A program made the translations under genes and the position numbers. Positions 1-6,850 of a stretch of DNA of 15,977 bases are shown here, piece by piece. The notes under the pieces are model-generated. The model was not told the DNA's origin, ran no database searches, and saw nothing but the letters and a program-made list of their open reading frames with translations. The DNA comes from an uncultured Clostridia bacterium (lineage in GTDB: Bacteria > Bacillota > Clostridia > Christensenellales > Aristaeellaceae). The DNA lies in NCBI GenBank assembly GCA_946626395.1, contig CAMOUF010000050.1:1-15977 (forward strand), read 5' to 3'. Position 1 is the stretch's first letter. Every line of letters starts with the position of its first letter.

Positions 1-236
1 CGCTTGATGAAGCCGCCGGGGATCTTGCCCACGGCGTACTGCTTTTCTTCAAAGTCCACGGTCAGGGGGAAGAAGTCCACGCCCTCCCGGGGCTTGTCCG
101 ACGCGGTGGCGTTCACCAGCACGGCGGTTTCGCCGTAGCGGACCAGGCAGCTGCCGCCCGCCTGCTGGGCATACTTGCCAAATTCCAGGGTCAGGGTACG
201 GCCTGCAAATTCCATTGAATACGCTTTGTAATCCAT
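1..236 (-). CDS. pnp: Polyribonucleotide nucleotidyltransferase, N-terminal part (cut by window edge)
   Basis: Only the first 78 codons are inside the window; the gene continues to the left. The protein begins [20 protein letters not shown], then [20 protein letters not shown] and [20 protein letters not shown]. This is the standard opening of the first RNase PH-like core domain of PNPase. The enzyme degrades RNA 3' to 5' using phosphate and is a degradosome component in many bacteria. The ATG at 236 is preceded by GAGGAGAAGAG. rpsO lies just upstream, the common rpsO-pnp order. A terminator and about 125 bases with several hairpins separate the two, so pnp expression is probably adjusted through its leader. 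The family call is firm; nothing can be said about the KH and S1 domains, which are outside the window. Confidence 0.95.
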   Translation of the reverse strand, partial: MDYKAYSMEFAGRTLTLEFGKYAQQAGGSCLVRYGETAVLVNATASDKPREGVDFFPLTVDFEEKQYAVGKIPGGFIK

Positions 237-263
237 TTTTTCTCTTCTCCTCACACACACTCT

Positions 264-356
264 GTTTCCGCTTGACGGAAACGCGAAAGAGGGACTCCTT
301 CCCCCTTTCTTCGGGATACGCGCCTGCGCCATCCCGTTGGCCAATCGGCCAGCCAA
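264..356 (-). promoter_or_regulatory. Hairpin-rich leader of pnp
   Basis: On the minus strand, three stem-loops lie between the rpsO terminator and the pnp ribosome site. One pairs TTGGC with GCCAA near 338-356. One pairs CGGGAT with ATCCCG (312-317 with 331-336). The last pairs GTTTCCG with CGGAAAC (264-270 with 276-282) about 28 bases before the start codon. In enteric bacteria pnp is autoregulated through cleavage and decay of a structured leader. A similar role here is inference from position and pairing only. Confidence 0.45.
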
Positions 357-360
357 TGAA

Positions 361-401
361 ACAAAAAGCTATCGGCTGTGCGTTTGCTTCCAGCCGATAG
401 C
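361..401 (-). terminator. Intrinsic terminator after rpsO
   Basis: On the minus strand, GCTATCGGCTG pairs perfectly with CAGCCGATAGC (391-401 with 368-378) around a 12-base loop and is followed by TTTTTGTTT. It starts about 10 bases after the rpsO stop codon. Some read-through may still feed pnp, since no clear separate pnp promoter is visible. Confidence 0.9.
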
Positions 402-411
402 CTCATGCGCC

Positions 412-675
412 TTACTTGCGCAGACCCAGCTTGGCGATCAGATCACGATACCGTTCGATATCGGTCTTTTTCAGATAGTCCAGCAGACCGCGGCGGCGGC
501 CAACCATCAGTAGCAGACCGCGGCGGGAATGGTGGTCCTTCTTGTTCAGCTTCAGATGCTCGTTCAGGTGGTTGATCCGTTCGGTGAGCAGGGCAACCTG
601 CACTTCGGGAGAACCGGTGTCGCCTTCGCTGCGAGCATACTCTTTCATGATCTGGGCCTTGAGTTCTTTTTCCAT
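412..675 (-). CDS. rpsO: 30S ribosomal protein S15
   Basis: An 87-residue protein, the normal S15 length (88-89). It shows the family signature [20 protein letters not shown], then [20 protein letters not shown] and [21 protein letters not shown], ending in LGLRK. S15 binds the central domain of 16S rRNA early in 30S assembly. An open frame extends upstream to 783. The start was placed at the ATG at 675 because it gives the family N-terminus ([10 protein letters not shown]) and has AAGGAGG about 9 bases upstream. The gene has its own promoter (789-817), a structured leader (676-782) and a terminator (361-401), so it looks like a single-gene unit in front of pnp. Confidence 0.97.
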   Translation of the reverse strand: MEKELKAQIMKEYARSEGDTGSPEVQVALLTERINHLNEHLKLNKKDHHSRRGLLLMVGRRRGLLDYLKKTDIERYRDLIAKLGLRK

Positions 676-782
676 GTTCTTTTCCTCCTTATTTGGGGCG
701 TGGCCTTCCCCTGCTTCAATCGCCATTCTCTCCGGCCCGCGTTGGAGACTCGCCCGCCCGAGGGAACGGTTCAAAAACCACA
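676..782 (-). promoter_or_regulatory. Structured 5' leader of rpsO, possible S15 autoregulatory element
   Basis: About 105 bases separate the predicted transcription start from the rpsO ATG. On the minus strand, CTCG pairs with CGAG (759-762 with 749-752). Immediately after it, TCTCC pairs with GGAGA (744-748 with 729-733), making two back-to-back hairpins. S15 is known to repress its own mRNA through leader structures that differ between bacterial groups. Assigning that role to this leader is inference; the pairing is directly visible. Confidence 0.45.
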
Positions 783-788
783 TTGACT

Positions 789-817
789 ATTTTACCATGC
801 CAAATGCAGTTTGTAAA
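789..817 (-). promoter_or_regulatory. Sigma-A-type promoter for rpsO
   Basis: On the minus strand, TTTACA (812-817) and TAAAAT (789-794) are separated by exactly 17 bases. This matches the vegetative promoter pattern (5 of 6 in each box) and points into the rpsO leader. The 220 bases further upstream, to the end of the next gene at 1035, are AT-rich and show no convincing gene on either strand. Confidence 0.8.
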
Positions 818-1034
818 CCACTTCTTTTGAATTTTTTGGTTTTGTCCTTACTCCTTTTTTTCCTCGTTCCCGCAAGACTTATTTCCGGTTTTTTTGAGTT
901 TTCACTCTGGAAGCTTCTTTTGCACTTCACGGAATTGAGTCTGGCGGAATTGTATTCAATCCCCATGCTCAGAAAATGCCGGATTGGGTACGCCGTAAGG
1001 GTATATTCACATATTCAATGGATGGGACAGGCTT

Positions 1035-1661
1035 TTACCGCTGATAATAATCCCGCTGAATGCACTCCAAAAAGCTGCGCATCAGCTCCATCCCGGTTCC
1101 TTTGACGGTTCCCACCGGCGGGAATATGCCCGGACGGGCCAGGGTTCTTATGACCTCCGAAGGGGCATTCCCGTCCTTTTTCAGCATGCAATAATAGTAT
1201 CCGTCGCCCTTGCTCCCGATCAAAATTCCCACGATTCTTGCCGAACAGGTATCGTTTGCGACCGGAATGAAGCACAGCGCGGCCATATCATTGTTTTCGA
1301 GGCGAATCAGGTCGGCGTTCCACATATTCGGATTCGTGTCATTATTCTCTTTTTTCACCATTGCGGGGGCCAGGCCAACCGACTGCGGATTATTGACAAA
1401 ATAAGAATAAGCCCCGCTGAAAAAGCTCAACAGCTTCATCGCCTCTTTTGACTGAACGATGCGCGCAAAGGTATCATGATTTTGACGGACCATGTCAAAT
1501 ACCGCCCCGGACGCAAACTGCTCAGACGGTGACCGGTTTGAAAGCATTTCTAAAATCTGCTGGTATTTGTCCTGATTGAGTGCGCCTGCTCCGGAATTGG
1601 CTGGCCTCGTGACATTTTGAGCTGTCTTCTTTTTATTACTGAAAAGATCGAATAACCCCAC
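1035..1661 (-). CDS. Hypothetical cytosolic protein, second gene of an unknown pair
   Basis: A 208-residue protein with no recognised family. It has no signal peptide or membrane segment. The start MGLFDLFSNKKK is followed by a low-complexity stretch to about residue 30, then a mixed helical region. The C-terminal half contains GYYYCMLKKDGNAPSEV and GTVKGTGMELMRSFLECI. The start is GTG at 1661, with GGGAGGA 9-10 bases upstream. It begins 32 bases after the stop of the secreted protein gene at 1694, so the two probably form one transcript. No terminator is evident after its stop. Codon use looks more AT-rich than in the housekeeping neighbours, which may reflect recent acquisition or simply weaker selection. 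Function unknown. Confidence 0.75.
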   Translation of the reverse strand: MGLFDLFSNKKKTAQNVTRPANSGAGALNQDKYQQILEMLSNRSPSEQFASGAVFDMVRQNHDTFARIVQSKEAMKLLSFFSGAYSYFVNNPQSVGLAPAMVKKENNDTNPNMWNADLIRLENNDMAALCFIPVANDTCSARIVGILIGSKGDGYYYCMLKKDGNAPSEVIRTLARPGIFPPVGTVKGTGMELMRSFLECIQRDYYQR

Positions 1662-1693
1662 GCTTCTGTCCTCCCCGAAAGAGTGGAAACCAA

Positions 1694-2332
1694 TTATTTA
1701 TGGATTTTGGAAAACTTGGACGCCACATTGGCCGTCTTGTCCTGCTTCTCGCTTTCGATCCGTATTCTCGCCAGATAGCCGTTATTGATCACATTGATAA
1801 ATACGATATAGCATTCCGTGTTATTGCTGTCGATATAACGCACCTTCACGCATGGCGTTTTTTCCTTCATGAATGTAATCGTTTCCACATCAATATCAAG
1901 AATATTGTCCAACGCCGACTCGACACCGTTTTTTAGCATGTTTGCCAGGAGATCCAGATTTTCATAGGAGGAAGAATTGAACAAAGTATTCTCGGTATAA
2001 TCCGCCACGTGAATCGTCACAAACAGCTGCTTATTATTGGAAACGCACATCATCACCTCGCAGAATTCGCCATTTTCCAAATCCGTCTGCATGGATTTCT
2101 TCCATGCGGATAAACTCATATGCGCGTTTTCTGCGTATTTTTCGGCGTCTTTGTAATACCTCCATTGGCCGACGTCAAATTTCAAATTCATGGTTTTATT
2201 GTAATATACGAAGTCTCCCGCGTTGTTTTCCTGCCAGTATCCAACGATATCACTGATATTCTCCTTCGCGTAGCCAACCGTGCAGAGCGTCGTCAGCACC
2301 AGAATCAAGCAAACGGCCATGATTTTTTTCAT
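1694..2332 (-). CDS. Hypothetical secreted protein, first gene of an unknown pair
   Basis: A 212-residue protein with a clear N-terminal export signal: MKKI, a hydrophobic core to about residue 19, and a likely signal peptidase I site after GYA (residue 22). The Cys at residue 17 does not sit in a good lipobox, so a free secreted protein is more likely than a lipoprotein. The mature part (FVYYNKTMNLKFDVGQWRYY, later VETITFMKEKTPCVKVRYID) has the feel of alpha/beta extracytoplasmic domains common in Bacillota, but I cannot name a family. The ATG at 2332 is preceded by GGAGGGG. A promoter-like sequence lies upstream (2364-2392). Base composition is AT-richer than most of the window. Confidence 0.78.
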   Translation of the reverse strand: MKKIMAVCLILVLTTLCTVGYAKENISDIVGYWQENNAGDFVYYNKTMNLKFDVGQWRYYKDAEKYAENAHMSLSAWKKSMQTDLENGEFCEVMMCVSNNKQLFVTIHVADYTENTLFNSSSYENLDLLANMLKNGVESALDNILDIDVETITFMKEKTPCVKVRYIDSNNTECYIVFINVINNGYLARIRIESEKQDKTANVASKFSKIHK

Positions 2333-2363
2333 CCAAATCCCCTCCGATGATTATTTTTATTAT

Positions 2364-2392
2364 AATTTACAATGGTTTCCTCCATTCGTCAA
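2364..2392 (-). promoter_or_regulatory. Probable promoter for the secreted/cytosolic unknown pair
   Basis: On the minus strand, TTGACG (2387-2392) is followed after 17 bases by TAAATT (2364-2369). A perfect TATAAT overlaps at 2359-2364 but gives a 22-base spacer. The strong -35 box and the overlapping -10 candidates support a promoter; which -10 box is used is uncertain. Confidence 0.5.
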
Positions 2393-2423
2393 GTATGAAT
2401 TTTTTTGACCAGATTTTCCATGC

Positions 2424-2453
2424 AAAAAAGAGCCCCGCACGAATGCGGAGCCC
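2424..2453 (-). terminator. Intrinsic terminator after the uracil permease gene
   Basis: On the minus strand, GGGCTCCGCA pairs with TGCGGGGCTC (with G-U pairs) around a TTCG tetraloop, followed by TTTTTT. It begins about 20 bases after the permease stop codon. Confidence 0.92.
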
Positions 2454-2471
2454 ATTGCTTTTTTCGTTTGA

Positions 2472-3848
2472 TTATTTCGCTTCCCGCTTATTGAAGATCA
2501 CGTTGATGATGATGCCCAGGATCAGGCCGGTGGCGATGGAGGAGATGGTGATATGGGAGAAGTTCAGGGTCAGGCCGCCAATGCCAGGCACCAGGATGGC
2601 TGCCACCACGAACAGATTGCGGTTGTCGTTCAGGTCCACGGGCTGGAGCATTTTGAGGCCGCTGACGGCGATGAAGCCGTACAGAGCGATGCACACGCCG
2701 CCCACGATGCAGGAGGGGATGGAATTGACGAAGCACACGAAGGGATCAAAGAAGGAAAGGATGATGCAGTACACGGCGGCGATGGCGATGGTGCTGATGG
2801 AGGCGTTGCCGGTGATGGCCACGCAGCCCACGGATTCGCCATAGGTGGTGTTGGGGCAGCCGCCGAAGAAGGAGCCGATGATGGAGCCCACGCCGTCGCC
2901 GATCAAGGTGCGGTCCAGGCCGGGATCGGTGATCAGGTCGCGGTTGATGATGGAGCCCAGGTTCTTATGGTCGGCGATATGCTCAGCCAGAGTGACGAAG
3001 GCAACAGGGGCAAACAGCACCAGCAGGCTGAAAATACCGCTCAATACCGTGTAGTTTTCAGGCACCACGCCGTCCGCGAAAGCGGAGCCAGCAGGATTCG
3101 CAAGGGTGTTTACCGCGTCGGGATAGGCGCCAAAGATGCCGGCGATGGTGAAGCGGGGAACGCGGATGATCTGCATGTTATCAAAGGAGGACAGATTCAC
3201 CAGCTTGAAGGCGTCGATGTTGGCAGCGTTGCCGATGAAGGTGAAAATCAAGGCGACCACGTAAGCGCCCAAGATACCGATAATAAAGGGGATCATCTTC
3301 ATGCCCTTGCCGCCCTTGGTGGAAGCAAACACGGTGATGATGAAGGCAATGACACCCACCAGGATGGCCACCAGGTTATAGGAGCCAGCGGCGGTGTTGT
3401 TCAAATTATTCACCGCGCTGCCGCACAGGCTGAGACCGATCAGGGCCACAGTGGGGCCGATGACCACGGGGGGCAAAAGCTTGTTGACCCAGGCAGAGCC
3501 GGTTTTTTTAATGATCAGCGCAATGACCACATACACAAGGCCCGCAAACACAGCGCCCAGGAAGATGCCCAGGAAGCCGAAGGCCACGGCGGTGCCCAGG
3601 GGGCTGATGAACGCGAAGGAGCTGCCCAGGAACACGGGGCTCTTTTTCCTCGTGGCAATGAAGAGATAGAACAGGGTGCCGAAGCCCGCGCCGCACAGGG
3701 CGGCAGGCTGGCTCATGTATGTGCCGGTGCCGTCCACCAGGATGGGCACCAGCAGGGTGGCGGCCATGATGGCCAGCAATTGCTGGAACGCGTACACAAG
3801 ATTCTTTTTGATGGGTGGTTTGTCCGCGATGTCGTATACCAGTTTCAT
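2472..3848 (-). CDS. uraA: Uracil permease (NCS2 / nucleobase:cation symporter family)
   Basis: A 458-residue polytopic membrane protein of the UraA/PyrP type (E. coli UraA is 429). It imports uracil, in UraA with protons, for salvage. Family marks include LAEHIADHKN (Glu289) and CPNTTYGESVG (Glu338). The 49-residue spacing matches the two substrate-contacting glutamates of UraA (241 and 290). Around a dozen or more hydrophobic stretches cover the chain. The open frame extends to a TTG at 3869. I chose the ATG at 3848 because AGGGGGA lies about 9 bases upstream and MKLVYDIADKPP is a family-like opening. The gene stands alone between a PyrR-type attenuator and a terminator, so it is probably shut down when UMP/UTP are plentiful. 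The symbol could equally be pyrP. Confidence 0.95.
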   Translation of the reverse strand: MKLVYDIADKPPIKKNLVYAFQQLLAIMAATLLVPILVDGTGTYMSQPAALCGAGFGTLFYLFIATRKKSPVFLGSSFAFISPLGTAVAFGFLGIFLGAVFAGLVYVVIALIIKKTGSAWVNKLLPPVVIGPTVALIGLSLCGSAVNNLNNTAAGSYNLVAILVGVIAFIITVFASTKGGKGMKMIPFIIGILGAYVVALIFTFIGNAANIDAFKLVNLSSFDNMQIIRVPRFTIAGIFGAYPDAVNTLANPAGSAFADGVVPENYTVLSGIFSLLVLFAPVAFVTLAEHIADHKNLGSIINRDLITDPGLDRTLIGDGVGSIIGSFFGGCPNTTYGESVGCVAITGNASISTIAIAAVYCIILSFFDPFVCFVNSIPSCIVGGVCIALYGFIAVSGLKMLQPVDLNDNRNLFVVAAILVPGIGGLTLNFSHITISSIATGLILGIIINVIFNKREAK

Positions 3849-3930
3849 TGGTAATGATCCCCCTATCAAGAATTTATATTAGCGCATCCGCGTTAATACC
3901 GTTTTCCAGGCGGTCCCGCTTTCTTCCATA

Positions 3931-3960
3931 GAAAAAGCCCCGCCCGGTACAGGCGAGGCC
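3931..3960 (-). terminator. Conditional terminator of the PyrR attenuator
   Basis: On the minus strand, GCCTCGCC pairs with GGGCGGGGC (one mismatch or bulge) around TGTACC and is followed by TTTTT. It lies about 80 bases upstream of the permease start, so its only plausible target is the permease transcript. Confidence 0.87.
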
Positions 3961-4029
3961 ATCGGCAAGCATTCCAAATCCGCGCGCCGCAAAAGCGCTC
4001 CATCGTCTCTTGCCGGTCTCTCTGTACCG
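3931..4029 (-). promoter_or_regulatory. PyrR-binding pyrimidine attenuator in the permease leader
   Basis: On the minus strand the leader has the three parts of a Bacillus-type PyrR attenuator. First, a binding hairpin at 4015-4029 presents the hexaloop CAGAGA (4019-4024), flanked by GGT and ACC; this loop matches the known PyrR consensus CNGNGA. Second, an antiterminator can form from CGGTACAG with CTGTACCG and from CGGCAAG with CTTGCCG. Third, a terminator follows (3931-3960). The segment CTGTACCG is shared by the antiterminator and terminator, giving mutually exclusive folds. By analogy, UMP-bound PyrR would stabilise the first hairpin, free the terminator and stop transcription. No pyrR gene lies in the window. 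Confidence 0.87.
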
Positions 4030-4050
4030 CCTTAAAGATGAACCTTGGAA

Positions 4051-4079
4051 AGTATACCTGTTTTTTGATGGGTTGTCAA
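4051..4079 (-). promoter_or_regulatory. Sigma-A-type promoter for the permease unit
   Basis: On the minus strand, a perfect TTGACA (4074-4079) is separated by 17 bases from TATACT (4051-4056). Transcription would start about 20 bases before the PyrR-binding hairpin, as expected for an attenuated leader. Confidence 0.9.
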
Positions 4080-4090
4080 TGGCGATTCCA

Positions 4091-4119
4091 GAAAAAAAGC
4101 AGCCCGAGAACAGGCTACT
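4091..4119 (-). terminator. Intrinsic terminator after jag
   Basis: On the minus strand, AGTAGCC pairs with GGCTGCT (one G-U pair) around an 8-base loop, followed by seven T. It starts about 9 bases after the jag stop and closes the rpmH-to-jag unit. Confidence 0.9.
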
Positions 4120-4127
4120 TTGAATCC

Positions 4128-5069
4128 TTATTTCAGGGTGATCACCACATGCCGGTTGGGTTCTTCGCCTTCGGAATGGGTGGTGACGGCGGGATGATCC
4201 TGGAGAGCGCTGTGGAGAATGCGGCGCTCGTAGGGATTCATGGGCTCCAGGCTCACCTTGCGGCCCGTTTTCTGGGCCCGGTTGGCCATGCGGTTGGCCA
4301 GGCGTACCAGGGCTTCTTCCCGCTTGGCGCGGTAGCCTTCGGTGTCCAGGGTGACCCGGGTGTAATCGTTCTGGCCCTTGTTCACATGGAGGCTGGTGAG
4401 ATATTGCAGCGCGTCCAGGGTTTCGCCCCGGCGGCCGATGAGGATGCCCAGGGTATCCCCTTCCATGTTCACGCGCACATTGCCTTCTTCATCGGTGGCC
4501 ACGGCCACGGACACGTTCACGCCCATGAGCTTGGTCAGCTCCTGAAGGAATTCCTGGGCCCGGCCAGCGGCAGTCGCCCGGTCCGCCTGCTGGGCGGGCA
4601 CGATTTCCTTGGGCGGTTCTTTGGGCTCCTTGGGAGCTTTGGGGGGCTTGGGCGCCTTGGGCTTGGCTTCCTTTTTGGCTTCGTCCTCGTCCTGCTTTTC
4701 CCCTTCTTCCTTGGGGGCCTTGGGCTTGCGGGGCTTGGGAGCGGGCTTTTCAGCCTTTTCCGCTTTTTCGGCGGCAGGCTTTTCAGCCTTGGGGGCCTTG
4801 GGCGCTTCGGGCTTTTCCTGCTTGAGGGGCTTGGGCTCCTCGGGCTTGATGGCGTCGGCCAGGATGGCGCGGGCCACTTCGTCGGTATCCTCGCCTTCCT
4901 TCATGGTCAGGCGGATCTTGGCGGGACGGGAGCCGAACAGGCCGAACAGGCCCTTGCTGCCCTCCTCCAGCACGTCCACCGTCACATCGCTGATGGACAC
5001 GCCCAGCTCCTGCAGGCCCAGGTCAATGGCCTCCTGGATGGTGCGGGCGGAGTATTCGTATACTTTCAT
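4128..5069 (-). CDS. jag: Jag/KhpB-type RNA-binding protein (Jag-N, KH, R3H)
   Basis: A 313-residue protein. Residues 1-53 form the Jag_N domain ([37 protein letters not shown]). A low-complexity Lys/Ala/Pro/Glu linker runs from about 75 to 155. The KH domain follows with its GRRG loop at 212-215 (GILIGRRGETLDALQYL). The C-terminal R3H domain carries R282-x3-H286 (NPYERRILHSAL). KhpB/Jag proteins bind RNA, usually with KhpA, and affect division and envelope homeostasis in Gram-positive bacteria. The ATG at 5069 shares its A with the yidC TAA stop (TAATG), so translation is probably coupled; GAGAGGGG lies upstream. The linker is long for the family and strongly biased to charged residues, which suggests a flexible tether. 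Last gene of the rpmH-rnpA-yidD-yidC unit. Confidence 0.95.
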   Translation of the reverse strand: MKVYEYSARTIQEAIDLGLQELGVSISDVTVDVLEEGSKGLFGLFGSRPAKIRLTMKEGEDTDEVARAILADAIKPEEPKPLKQEKPEAPKAPKAEKPAAEKAEKAEKPAPKPRKPKAPKEEGEKQDEDEAKKEAKPKAPKPPKAPKEPKEPPKEIVPAQQADRATAAGRAQEFLQELTKLMGVNVSVAVATDEEGNVRVNMEGDTLGILIGRRGETLDALQYLTSLHVNKGQNDYTRVTLDTEGYRAKREEALVRLANRMANRAQKTGRKVSLEPMNPYERRILHSALQDHPAVTTHSEGEEPNRHVVITLK

Positions 5070-6121
5070 TATTTAACGGACCCCTCTCCGGATACGGACT
5101 GCGCCTTCTGCGCGTCCTTTTTTTCAAGGATCTTGGTAATAATCACGCTCTGGATCCACATGGCGATGGTGGAAGTGACCCAGTACACGGCGAAGCCGGC
5201 GTTGGAGGTCAAGCACCAGAACACGGACAGGATGGGGAAGAAATACTTCATGAAGGCGTTCATGCCGGCGCCGGCCTGATTGCTGCCTTCCGTTTGCTGC
5301 TGGTTTTCCTTCATGGCGGGGTTGAACTTATATTGCAGCAGCTGGCTGACACCCGCCAGCACCGGCAGGATCAGCAGGCCGTTGTAATTCTGATACAAGG
5401 TGATGGAGAACAGCAGGAAACTCACGCCCGTCCAGCCCGGCACGGTGGCCACGGCGGCGGTGTAGCCCGGCATCTGGCCCAGGGCGGTCAGCATGGTGGT
5501 CACGCTGGCGCGCATGGTTTCCGTGGTGGAAAAGTCCAGCGCGGTTTCGCTGACGGCGGCGATGCTTTGGGTGATGGCCTGAATCTGGTTTTCACTGAGC
5601 AGGGCATAGGCTCTGCGCCACACATCGGGGCTGAGCAGGTTCAGGGCCTGAGCGTTGGGGGCGATGGGGGCGAACAGGGAATCCGCCATCCAGATATTCT
5701 TGACCCACAGGAACCGGTCGGCGGGCGCGATGATATTCGTTTCCCCGGCCAGGTAGCGGAAGGTCTGCAGGGCCATCTGCTCGTTGGCGATGGCGCGCAT
5801 GGCGGCGAACATGGCGAACATGATGGGCCAGGTGAGCAGCAGGGGCAGGCAGCCGGAGAGGGGGTTGTACCCTTCTTTGCGCATGAGCTCCGCCTGCTTT
5901 TGCTGGAGCTTTGCCTGATCCTTGCCGTACTTTTTTTGCAGCTCATTGATCTTGGGCTGGATCAGCGCCATTTTGCGCATGCCCTTGCGGCTCTTGTAAT
6001 CGAAGGGCATGATGAGCATACGCATGAGGATGGTGAAGATGATGATGGACACACCGTAGTTTCCCACCAGGCTGTTGATGCCCGCCAGGATGTCATAGAG
6101 AAATTGCTCAATGGCGTTCAA
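5069..6121 (-). CDS. yidC: Membrane protein insertase YidC/Oxa1 family
   Basis: A 350-residue membrane protein without the large periplasmic domain of proteobacterial YidC, as in Gram-positive SpoIIIJ/YidC. TM1 (about 24-40) reads [20 protein letters not shown] and carries the conserved groove arginine (Arg34). A cytosolic helical loop follows ([19 protein letters not shown]), then [22 protein letters not shown]-terminal membrane segments include [21 protein letters not shown]. An extracytoplasmic stretch of roughly 100 residues (about 120-220) between TM2 and TM3 looks larger than in SpoIIIJ. No lipobox is present. The start is TTG at 6121, inside the yidD stop (TTGA, 4-base overlap), with AGGAGG 11 bases upstream. 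Inserts membrane proteins with or without SecYEG. Confidence 0.95.
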   Translation of the reverse strand: MNAIEQFLYDILAGINSLVGNYGVSIIIFTILMRMLIMPFDYKSRKGMRKMALIQPKINELQKKYGKDQAKLQQKQAELMRKEGYNPLSGCLPLLLTWPIMFAMFAAMRAIANEQMALQTFRYLAGETNIIAPADRFLWVKNIWMADSLFAPIAPNAQALNLLSPDVWRRAYALLSENQIQAITQSIAAVSETALDFSTTETMRASVTTMLTALGQMPGYTAAVATVPGWTGVSFLLFSITLYQNYNGLLILPVLAGVSQLLQYKFNPAMKENQQQTEGSNQAGAGMNAFMKYFFPILSVFWCLTSNAGFAVYWVTSTIAMWIQSVIITKILEKKDAQKAQSVSGEGSVK

Positions 6122-6366
6122 GGATTCTCGTCCCTCCTAATGATTGAGCTGGGCGCCTGGGGAACGGGGTCATACCCGCCCTTGGCGAAAGGTTGGCAGC
6201 GCAGGATGCGGCGCGCTGCCATTTGGCCGCCCCTGAGCGCGCCAAAGCGCTTCACGGCCTCCTCGGCATATTCCGAGCACGTGGGAATAAACCGGCAGGC
6301 CGGAGGCAGGCCGGGGCTGATTTTCCTCCGATAGAATCCGATCAGGAAAAGCAGGAAACGCTTCAT
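6118..6366 (-). CDS. yidD: Membrane protein insertion efficiency factor YidD
   Basis: An 82-residue protein matching the short YidD family throughout: [20 protein letters not shown] (Cys24 and Cys30), [17 protein letters not shown], and [17 protein letters not shown] (Cys57). An amphipathic or hydrophobic N-terminal helix (residues 1-12) fits its membrane association. YidD helps YidC-dependent insertion in E. coli. The ATG at 6366 overlaps the rnpA stop by four bases (ATGA), and its own stop overlaps the yidC start, so it is translated as part of a coupled rnpA-yidD-yidC series. Confidence 0.96.
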   Translation of the reverse strand: MKRFLLFLIGFYRRKISPGLPPACRFIPTCSEYAEEAVKRFGALRGGQMAARRILRCQPFAKGGYDPVPQAPSSIIRRDENP

Positions 6367-6701
6367 ATTTTTTCGTCCCGGTACAGGCCCTGCTTTTTCA
6401 GCAGGTATTTGAGCGACTGGCTCAGCCTACCGAAATCCGCCTGAGCGGACGGTTCCCGGGCGGTGACCACGTACATGCCTTTTTTCAGCATAGGCAATTC
6501 CATGCGGAACGCTTCCCGCAGCCGGCGCTTGACCCGGTTGCGCGTAACGGCGTTGCCGATTTTCTTGCTCACGGCAAACCCTGCCAGCAGGCGGGAGCCC
6601 TTCACGAACCCCAGCGCCATTTCCCGGCATGCCGCGCCTTTGCCCTTTTTATATACGTAGTGAAACTGCCCGTTTTTCCGCAGGCGATACTGCTTTTCCA
6701 T
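6363..6701 (-). CDS. rnpA: Ribonuclease P protein component
   Basis: A 112-residue basic protein, normal for RnpA. The family signature [20 protein letters not shown] occurs at residues 45-64, preceded by [15 protein letters not shown]. RnpA binds the catalytic RNA and helps pre-tRNA 5' processing. The open frame extends to 6806, but that would run through the terminator-like hairpin. The ATG at 6701 gives the family N-terminus [13 protein letters not shown]. Its ribosome site is poor (AGGAAG only 1-2 bases away, GAGGAG about 17 bases away), so translation may be weak. An in-frame GTG 12 codons upstream is the alternative start. rpmH lies 149 bases upstream with a hairpin between, consistent with lower expression of RnpA than of L34. 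Confidence 0.95.
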   Translation of the reverse strand: MEKQYRLRKNGQFHYVYKKGKGAACREMALGFVKGSRLLAGFAVSKKIGNAVTRNRVKRRLREAFRMELPMLKKGMYVVTAREPSAQADFGRLSQSLKYLLKKQGLYRDEKI

Positions 6702-6765
6702 GCTTCCTGATCCGGCGTCTCCTCGTTTGGAATCCACTTGCGTTTTTTCCGCCGTTTTCCCTCGG

Positions 6766-6820
6766 AAAAAAGCAAACCCGCCCCACGGTTTCATGCTCTC
6801 TGGCAAGCGCGGGGCGGGCT
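6766..6820 (-). terminator. Strong terminator-like hairpin between rpmH and rnpA
   Basis: On the minus strand, CCCGCCCC (6811-6818) pairs with GGGGCGGG (6777-6784). Further pairs extend inward (GCG with CGT) and outward. It is followed by TTTGC and TTTTTT (6766-6771). The T tract can itself pair with GGAAAAAA 14 bases downstream (TTTTTTCC with GGAAAAAA, 6764-6771 with 6743-6750). No promoter is visible between this hairpin and rnpA, so it probably acts as a partial terminator that sets the rpmH:rnpA transcript ratio. Confidence 0.8.
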
Positions 6821-6850
6821 AAGCCATGCAAGAAAGATGGAAAGGATCGA

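Noticed and set aside
542..1105. Plus-strand frame spanning rpsO and the AT-rich gap, hydrophobic in its second half
   Set aside because: It begins antisense inside rpsO, crosses the rpsO promoter, and no start within the gap (such as ATG at 797) has a ribosome site; hydrophobicity comes from T-rich codons.
2553..3854. 433-codon open frame on the plus strand opposite the uracil permease
   Set aside because: Composition is dominated by His, Gly, Ala, Asp and Gln runs with no domain; it is the antisense of a clearly conserved permease.
4038..5279. 413-codon plus-strand frame opposite jag, with Gly/Leu/Phe-rich translation
   Set aside because: It mirrors the Lys/Ala/Pro/Glu linker of jag and crosses a terminator and a promoter; no ribosome site or family pattern.
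5294..6334. 346-codon plus-strand frame opposite yidC and yidD
   Set aside because: Antisense to two confidently recognised overlapping genes; biased Gly/His/Gln composition.
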